Source of the DNA: Persicaria tinctoria
Lineage: Eukaryota; Streptophyta; Magnoliopsida; Caryophyllales; Polygonaceae
Direction: 5' to 3'
Assembly (NCBI GenBank): GCA_037127255.1
Contig: JBANSL010000013.1
Coordinates: forward strand, 65,537,688 to 65,601,687
DNA: 64,000 nt
In this document: one piece after another, positions 57,161-64,000 of the stretch
Layout: the number at the start of each line of letters is the position of its first letter
How positions within the stretch are numbered: position 1 is the stretch's first letter
Notes under the pieces: model-generated
Seen by the model: only the letters and a program-made list of their open reading frames with translations
Told to the model about the DNA's origin: nothing
Database searches by the model: none
Program-made: the position numbers and the translations under genes

Positions 57161-60100
57161 CATATTAAGATGGTATATTACGTAATAATAGATACAACAA
57201 ATAAGTAAAATAAGACGCGCATTACCTTCTTTGATATGCATTAGTGTCGGAAAAAAATCGGATTTATATACAACTTTGTCACATCGGCTAAATTAAAGTT
57301 GACAATATTCTCTCATCTACACACAACAAAAGCTAAACATATAAAAGTAAAGAATGCATGTTCACGAGGTAAAATAAAAGAAATTATAATTATTGGTAAT
57401 ATTGAGAAATAAGGTCATTAGAAATTATAATTATTGGTAATATTGAGAAATAAGATCAATAAATATAGTTAAATAAGAAATGTGATTTGAAACTTATGTC
57501 CAACATCTTTTACAATAAGAAATTGAAATATATCAATGATGTATCTATTCAGCTCCATATTGATGGGTATATATATAGTTGTTTAAAAAATTTCAAACCA
57601 ACATGTCACTTCAGGATACGATTCTTGTGAAAGAATTCAATATTAAAGGTGGTAAAACAAATAACTAATAACAATATATACAAATCAATGCATATAAAAA
57701 TGAACTTGCCTATCATTTTTCACGATAAGATCAACTCTACCAAGTGTGAGTAGAGATATATGATGAATATTGGATAAATATTGGATTTTAACAAATTACT
57801 GTATAAATAATTTAGCAATAAAAATGCCACCAAAATTTTGAGATAACAGAAATCCTACCAAATACGGGTAAAATGAGATTGTAATTTTTTTTGTTTGTAA
57901 TTAGATAAACATTGTATTTTAACAAATCATTGTATAAATAATTCAGCAATAAAAATCCCACCAATTTTTTTTTTGTAATGAGATTGCGATATTTTTTATT
58001 TGTAAATAGAAAAAAAAATTAGATTTAAAAAATCATTTTATAAATAATTTAGTAGAAAAAATCCCACCAAATTTTCGAGATAAGTAGAAATCTTACCAAA
58101 AACGGGTAAAATAAGATTACAATCGTTTTTTGTTTGTAAATAGAAAAAACATTGATTTTAACAACTGCTATATTTGAATCAAATAGTAAAACCCACATAA
58201 TTCAACAATCATTGATGTTTGGGAAATTAGCAGTGATGTGAAGAACACCAATTCAACGTTCCTACATATGCATCAAGATAGAGCTCCAATTCAACCTGGG
58301 CAATGATCGACTACAATGTTGGATCGACATATGCATCCACAGAAGTCACTGCAGCAATAGATGTGCATCAAGAAGCAAGATTCCATCAATGGATAACTTA
58401 TTGTCATCACCCAGCAACAAATCTAACTTAGCATCTGGAAAGTGGTTAATTACAATGTTGGATCCCCGTTTCTTGAGCACTTTGTTTTCGAAGCTTGCCT
58501 TTGTCTCGAACACGTCAAGCTTCCTCCAATTCAACTTGGGCAATGATCTTCTAAATAACAAATATATTAATTTTTAACACAAAATAAATGAGAAAAAATA
58601 AATAAAATTTACAATAGAAGGTAATTAATTGGTTAATTTAATTAAAAAAATTTAAATATCTTTAATTCAAACGGGTAAATTTTTTTTGGGAGAAATTAAT
58701 ATTCTAGTAAATTTGTTAAATTATCATTAAATTTATTTTAATTAATAATTGGTTACATTCTGTTAGTTATATAGGTGGGGTTACACTTAATGAAAAACTG
58801 ACATGTAAGCCTTTGTTTAAGGTGAGGCTGCCAGGTGTATCTTTCAATTTTTTTGATATGTTTTTTAAGAAGCTAAAAACTCTATCAAATATTATCTTTT
58901 ATTAGTTTTATTTGAGCATGTTATATGATTTGCAATGTCTAAATATAAACTTTATTATTATATATTATTATTAGGCCAAAGCATAGATAGTTAGCTTAGT
59001 GTCATAAAACATGTGGCAAATAAAAAAATGAATGAAAATCTTTTGGATCTCAAGCTTGTACTTTCAATTCATTTGTAAAAAACGAAGAAGAAGTGGAGGA
59101 AAAACCATTAAACAAAATGGGGATTGGGAATCGAGCTCATAACCTATTGATAATTAAAATTTTGAACTTGGAATCAAATTTTAATTCTCGTGCCTTGAAG
59201 GGACGGTACATATGTTAAAACTTAATTAGATTAATATTTTATTATAATATGTTAAAGTACTAAAAAATTATTTTTATCTTTAGCTTTGGATTAATTCGGT
59301 ATTTATATTTGAACTTTTTTAAGGATCTGCTGCCATGTGACATCTACAACAACTATTTTGGTATTATATTAGATATTAGATATTACATATTACATACTCC
59401 GTATTACATATTAGATAGATAAATTATAGATATAAATCTCTTACCTCTGTGGTAAGTTTCACATGAGACATAGAAAGAGACTAAAAAATATGCTTATCAA
59501 ATTTTTAGAGAATATGATTAAAAAATAGATGAGCAAAAACTATCTAATAAATAGAGGTTTTAAAAAAAGTAAGCTAAATAATCGGTTTCAAGAAAGAAGG
59601 AAATGATCGTATTTTAACTTATTTTCATTCGTTAAGATCATATCTAAAAATTAATCTAAAACTTAATAAGAATAAAAAAATCAAGACTCAAAGTGTCATG
59701 ATAAAAATAAAATTCAATAATCCATGTAACGTCTTGGATAAAATATTTGATTTCAATCGAATTTTCTAGATGTTGTCTTTTATTTATTTATTTATTTATT
59801 TATATATTTATATATTTGGTTAAAAATATACTTTGTAGCCTAATTATAAATGAGGGTTCGAGGATTAAAAGCGCGCTCCACTAACCACTTTTATAGCCTA
59901 ACATAACATTTTTTAAATGCAAAAAAAAAAAAAATCTAAGTGTTTGTAAAGGTTTGATAACATGGTTTAAGTAGTTTTATAATACCTAATCATGTGAAAA
60001 TAAATTATAGTATAAATAAACGTTTGGAAAATAGATCTTATCTTAGTAATATGATAATAACTGAAGTAATTAATGTCAGTTACTATAAAAAAACATTTGG

Positions 60101-61089
60101 CTTTATTTATATTTTATTAAGAAAATGGGTAAAAATACTAATATGATTTAGGTGGATATCTATATTGGATGAACCAACATAAATTTTTTACATATCAAAC
60201 AATTTATTCACCAAATTATTTTAAATAAGTCGTAGTTTTTTTTTAAAAAAAAATCAAATGAAATAGCAATAAATTAGTGTAATCAACAATTTAAGGTGTG
60301 ATCATAATTTATCTTCAAACAATTAAATACTTAAGCATATTATATTACTCGTATTAGGATATTTTTAAATTAATCTTGTAGTAAATCAATCTTAACTTGA
60401 CAACCGAAAAAATATCAACCAAAATTTTGATTTTCAAATACCTCCTTTTTGGATTGCCTCATCCACGTTTTGCGGGATTTTTAACCAGATTTTAAAACCA
60501 TATTATTTTTTGGTTAATAGGAGAATAATTTGCATACGAATTTAACATTTTTAAAATTTATATTTTTTCAGGGGCTATACTTTTTAAACAATAAAGTCAT
60601 TTTCCTAATAAATGTGTAGTACCTTCGTGTTATAAAATAAAACATATATAATATCATCCAAAAAAATATAAAGTATATAAAGCATATATAGTACCTTCGT
60701 GTTATAATCATCGTTGTATACAATTTTTTTTTGTTTGTGCGCGTCGGGTTGAAAGTTACCTAATAAATTGGATGAATATAAGGCAAATCATACGTTTATA
60801 CAACAAATATAATAAGTGAGATCATGTATTAGACGACGGATATCGTTATTCTCATGGTGAAGTACATGCAATTAATAATTTATTTGATTTGTTAGATTGA
60901 TTTAATAACTAATTAGATTTTTTAAATCAATAATTTATTAAATTGAATTAATTTTTAGATGGTTTCATGTTTATCTATAAAAATAAAGTGGGGCCACAAT
61001 GAAGGATACACTGCCACATAAGCCTCGTTTAAGGAGGTGGCGACATGTGGCATCTTTAGCATGTGGTTTAGTATTATATTAGATATAGA
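57161..61089. repeat. AT-rich repeat-derived interval without genes
   Basis: Duplicated phrases occur (attataattattggtaatat at about 57380 and 57423; ccaccaaattttgagataa-like words around 57830 and 58070). A segment at 58745-58835 (gtggggttacac, acatgtaagcc, gtttaaggtgag) is echoed at 60985-61065 (gtggggccacaatg, cacataagcctcgtttaagg), so family ends lie in both places; the second runs into tttagtattatattag. A 71-codon minus frame at 58346-58561 is unrecognised. Confidence 0.4.
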
Positions 61090-61255
61090 TGTATTGCTTT
61101 CCCCACCTGAGGATGTTTCTTTTATCTTGTTTGATGATGTTAGGGGTCGGGTTATCCCCCGTTTGCTGAATACTTAGCCCTTTTTTACAATTATTAATAA
61201 AATTCCCCTCGAGGGGCCGAAGAGTTCCACCTCTCCTTTTGACCAAAAAAAAAAA
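61090..61255 (+). repeat. LINE 3' UTR and poly-A tail
   Basis: The stretch gggttatcccccgtttgctg, aataaaattcccctcgaggg and cttttgacc followed by about 12 A residues resembles plant L1 3' ends. The 12-mer after the tail matches 54496-54507. Confidence 0.6.
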
Positions 61256-61312
61256 AGTACCCTCATTGATTGACCAGGAGCAGCTACTAGGTGAGCCTCA
61301 AATTTAAATTAA

Positions 61313-62261
61313 GGAATAATAACCAGAAATAATATGAATTATTAATTCATATACAAACTTTCAAAACTACCAATTCATATACAAACTATAGCACATTAAA
61401 CCAAAATTGATACATGGTCCAAAATTCAGAAACTCTAAATTCATTTAGACTCAATGTATAATTAATAATAATTTGTGGTCAAAATTGTAAAATTAAAATT
61501 TTATCATCTTCCCCATTTGTAGAACAATTGAACAGCGATGTCGGAGGTGACGACTTGAGGTTGATGAATGATGATGTCGATCCGGCACAGACCCGTACAA
61601 CACTAAACACCCAACCACCAGCCAACTAGCAACCGGACGAGAGCCACCGGTGACAACAACGAACGGCGACAGGCGAGGCTGGAGACGATGGACGTCGGGC
61701 AGACGGGAAGGCGGCGCTGCACCAGAACGACGACGGAGTTGCAGAACACCACGAGGCACCTGCGAAGACGAACGGTTGGTTGAATTCGGCCATTGAAGGG
61801 GACCTTCCGCCATTGAATTCCGCCATGTCCCAGCCCGATTCGAAACACCACTGAGAACAGGGAGCTCAAGACACCCAAATTAAAGGTCGAATTCATGACA
61901 ACGGATAACAGGAACCCAAAATCAATTAGAAATCTAGCCGAATGGATAGCGAGTTGGTTGAATGGATGGTTAAGTTTTCTGCAAGCTACATTGTTGAGGG
62001 CTTCAGTTTACCGGGGAAGATGGCATGGGGAAGGGATTAGGGTTTTTTTAGATGAATATTTTTTTAATTTTATAAAAAAATTCCTAAACTTTCAAAGTAA
62101 TTATAATTTGTGTCTAAAATATTTTATAATTTGTGAATTTTGGACCTTGTATCGATTTTGGTTTAATGTGTCATTAGTTTGTATATGGATTGGTAGTTTT
62201 CAAAGTTCGTATTATTTTTGGTTCACCGTTGATAGTTCGTATTATTATCGGTCATTTTTCC
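61313..62261. mobile_element. Long-TIR MULE with GC-rich interior (Pack-MULE candidate), 949 bp
   Basis: The left arm starts GGAATAATAACCAG and the complement of the right arm starts GGAAAAATGACCG. Both arms then share ctttcaaaactaccaat, catatacaaact and cattaaaccaaaat over about 200 bp in inverted orientation. Flanks TTAAATTAA (61304-61312) and TTAAATCAA (62262-62270) match at 8 of 9 positions, as expected for a MULE. The interior 61520-61900 is much richer in GC than its surroundings and has minus-strand frames, none of which I recognise. Confidence 0.7.
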
Positions 62262-62427
62262 TTAAATCAATTGAAGGAAAGCATTTATACAGGTACAGTA
62301 CTGAATTGTTACCCGTGCTACGCATGGGACTTAAGTTTTGCTATTTTATAAGCCTATAAGAGCTTATTTTATATCATTTCATTGGCTAATCTAAACAGTA
62401 TAGGTGTATACAAATAGTAAATCTTGC

Positions 62428-62760
62428 ACTACGACAATTAAGGCCTATTGTGGCGGCTCAAAACTGCCACAATAGATAAGAAAACCGCATTTAGGGGCAT
62501 TTAAGGGCATTTGATTTATTTCACAAGATTATAAAAATAGGAAAATAATAGTAGTGTACTAAAAACACATTTAGGGGCATTTTAGTCTTTCACTTTCAAG
62601 TTAAATTATGGAAGTTTAAGGGAAAATGGGAGGATGGGTGGTTACTTGCAAACAATTTGTTATAAGGGGTGGTTAAGTGAAAGTTTTTTTAATAAGGGGT
62701 GGTTAATTCAAAACAACGGTGAATAAAGGGTGGTTTTATGCATTTTGGCCTTTTTTTAAA
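62428..62760. repeat. Possible CACTA-type transposon end
   Basis: Starts CACTACGACAATTAAGGCC followed by a tattgtggcggc / gccacaatag inverted pair, reminiscent of CACTA termini with subterminal repeats. The words taaggggtggtta and aggggcattt repeat. The other end was not found. Confidence 0.35.
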
Positions 62761-62778
62761 TACAAAATAAAATAAACC

Positions 62779-62781
<3 letters not shown>

Positions 62782-62858
<77 letters not shown>
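62782..62858. repeat. (AT)n microsatellite, about 77 bp
   Basis: Uninterrupted alternating A and T, third such tract in the window. Confidence 0.95.
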
Positions 62859-62859
<1 letters not shown>

Positions 62860-63199
62860 CGCGGTTTTAAATCGTGTTTTTATAGAAAAATGTAATTTTC
62901 TCCTAGCGCTTTGTTCAAATTTGTAATTTACCTTGATAAATCTGCAAAAAATGAATATTTCTATAAATATTTTGGACTTGTGAATATTTTGATAAATAAA
63001 TATTTTATAGTCAATATTTTGAAAAAAATTTCTACAATATTACGTATTTAGAAAATTCATCTTGTTAAAATTAAGTCAATTTAAAATTTTATATTTTTAA
63101 TCAGTTTTTTAACACAAAAAAAAATTGTAATTGTAAATGTTCCTTTTAAAATAAAGAAGAGGAGAAAAAAAATTAGACATGGAAAAGTCGTAAGGGCTA

Positions 63200-64000
63200 G
63201 GAAGGGTGGCTAGCAATAAAATTAGACATGGAAAAAGCATACGACAGGGTCGACTAGCATATGCTTAAAAGCGTGCTCCAACAGTTCGAATTTCACGATA
63301 TATTTATCTCTTGGGTCATGGAATGTATAACGACTGTTTCATTCTCGGTTCTAGTCAATAACGACCCTACTGAGCTATTTCTTCCGTCAAGGGGAATTCG
63401 TCAAGACGACCCTTTATCTCCTTTCCAATTTATTTTAGGTGTTGAGATTCTGGCTCGGAAATTGGTTGACGAAGCTAGCCTTGAAAGATCTCACATTGGT
63501 TTCCCAATTGGATACAATGGACCTCGGGTTCCATTCCTTTCTTTCGCCAACGATATCATCATATTCTCAAAAGAAAGCGTGGATGCAGGGAGAAAAGTGA
63601 AAATGATAGTTGATTCATACTGCAAAGTATCAGGCTAGAAGGTCAATTTCCACAAATCTAGCTTCCAAGCAACCAGGGGTATTCCGAGTCATAGGATCCT
63701 GGAGCTGTGTACCTGCCTCAACATTACAAACGAATATTCAATAGAAAAATATCTAGGTTGTCCAATTATTAATGGAAGAGTCACCAACTACACTTTTGAA
63801 GATATCATCTGTAAATCCAAACAACAATTGACACCCTGATAAACTCCAATCTTTCCGCTAAGCCACTGCACGTGATGCAGAATTTTATGCTTCCTGCTGC
63901 TTTGAATAAAGAACTAAAACAGATAAACCGATCTTTCTTTTCGAACAAGGACCTCCAGTACAAGCCTCTGATTAGCTGATATAAGATCTGCAAACTGAAG
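63200..64000 (+). pseudogene. LINE reverse transcriptase fragment, running off the window
   Basis: The translation IKLDMEKAYDRVD, then a TAG where Trp is expected, FISWVMECITTVSFSVLVNN, SRGIRQDDPLSPFQFILGVE, FANDIIIFSKES (FADD box with Asp replaced by Asn), VNFHKSSFQ and IEKYLGCPIINGRV follows L1-type RT in order. Stops at 63254-63256, 63636-63638 and near 63836 interrupt it. It differs from the 10117-16149 LINE in sequence, so it is another subfamily. No endonuclease part precedes it, so it is 5'-truncated or split. Confidence 0.82.

Noticed and set aside
58346..58561. 71-codon minus ORF as a captured gene
   Set aside because: No similarity recognised and it lies in AT-rich repeat DNA; left as part of the repeat interval.

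Overview
This is nuclear DNA from a flowering plant, almost certainly a eudicot. The evidence is spliced genes with plant-type introns, a CYP716-type P450, a purine permease, a phenylcoumaran/isoflavone-reductase relic, an ETR1-type receiver relic, and a dense mix of plant transposon classes (Athila-like Ty3/gypsy, several Ty1/copia including a Sirevirus, L1-type LINEs, PIF/Harbinger, MULEs, Helitron-like repeats). A TS/Au-like SINE remnant would fit an asterid, but I cannot name the species. No CRISPR array, rRNA, or complete tRNA gene was seen.

Only two genes look intact: an SPB1-type rRNA 2'-O-methyltransferase on the minus strand (11 exons, 27122 down to 21830, 846 aa) and a purine permease on the plus strand (2 exons, 53137-54340, 361 aa). 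I assembled the exons by hand from splice sites and frame continuity. Host-gene relics are a CYP716-like P450 (minus, 6254-9046, nonsense codon and apparently broken acceptor), the 3' half of a PCBER/isoflavone-reductase-like gene (21190-21666, two frameshifts) and a receiver domain like that of ETR1-type ethylene receptors (43735-43991, one frameshift).

Layout: 1-5690 is Athila-like Ty3/gypsy DNA in which one complete LTR (2645-4612) lies between two internally deleted internal regions. 6254-9046 is the P450 relic. 9400-16790 is a repeat block holding a 334-bp MULE with 9-bp TSDs and a complete-length 6.0-kb LINE with an 18-bp TSD, followed by three tandem 200-bp units. 16784-21054 holds a Helitron-like end, a 1-kb MULE with long TIRs, an (AT)n tract, a G-rich cgggacggga block and a 679-bp MITE. 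21190-27122 is the PCBER relic plus SPB1. 28324-42021 is a nested pair: a minus-strand copia element whose 5' leader is split by a 9.6-kb plus-strand Sirevirus with an additional third ORF. 43530-47600 holds small relics and a PIF/Harbinger element with both ORFs. 47970-52006 carries two copia fragments. After the permease gene, 54496-61267 looks like a short LINE 3' end split by several kb of AT-rich Helitron-like repeats. 61313-62261 is a long-TIR MULE with a GC-rich interior, and 63200-64000 is another LINE reverse transcriptase fragment.

I found no novel multi-gene system. The most interesting signals are in the mobile DNA: 14 exact copies of a TCGATCTCGA/TCGAGATCGA motif in both the coding and LTR parts of the Athila-like element; in-frame stops of the Sirevirus third ORF that are all one C-to-T change from a sense codon; datable nested insertions; and a possible filler-DNA patch at a retroelement deletion junction.
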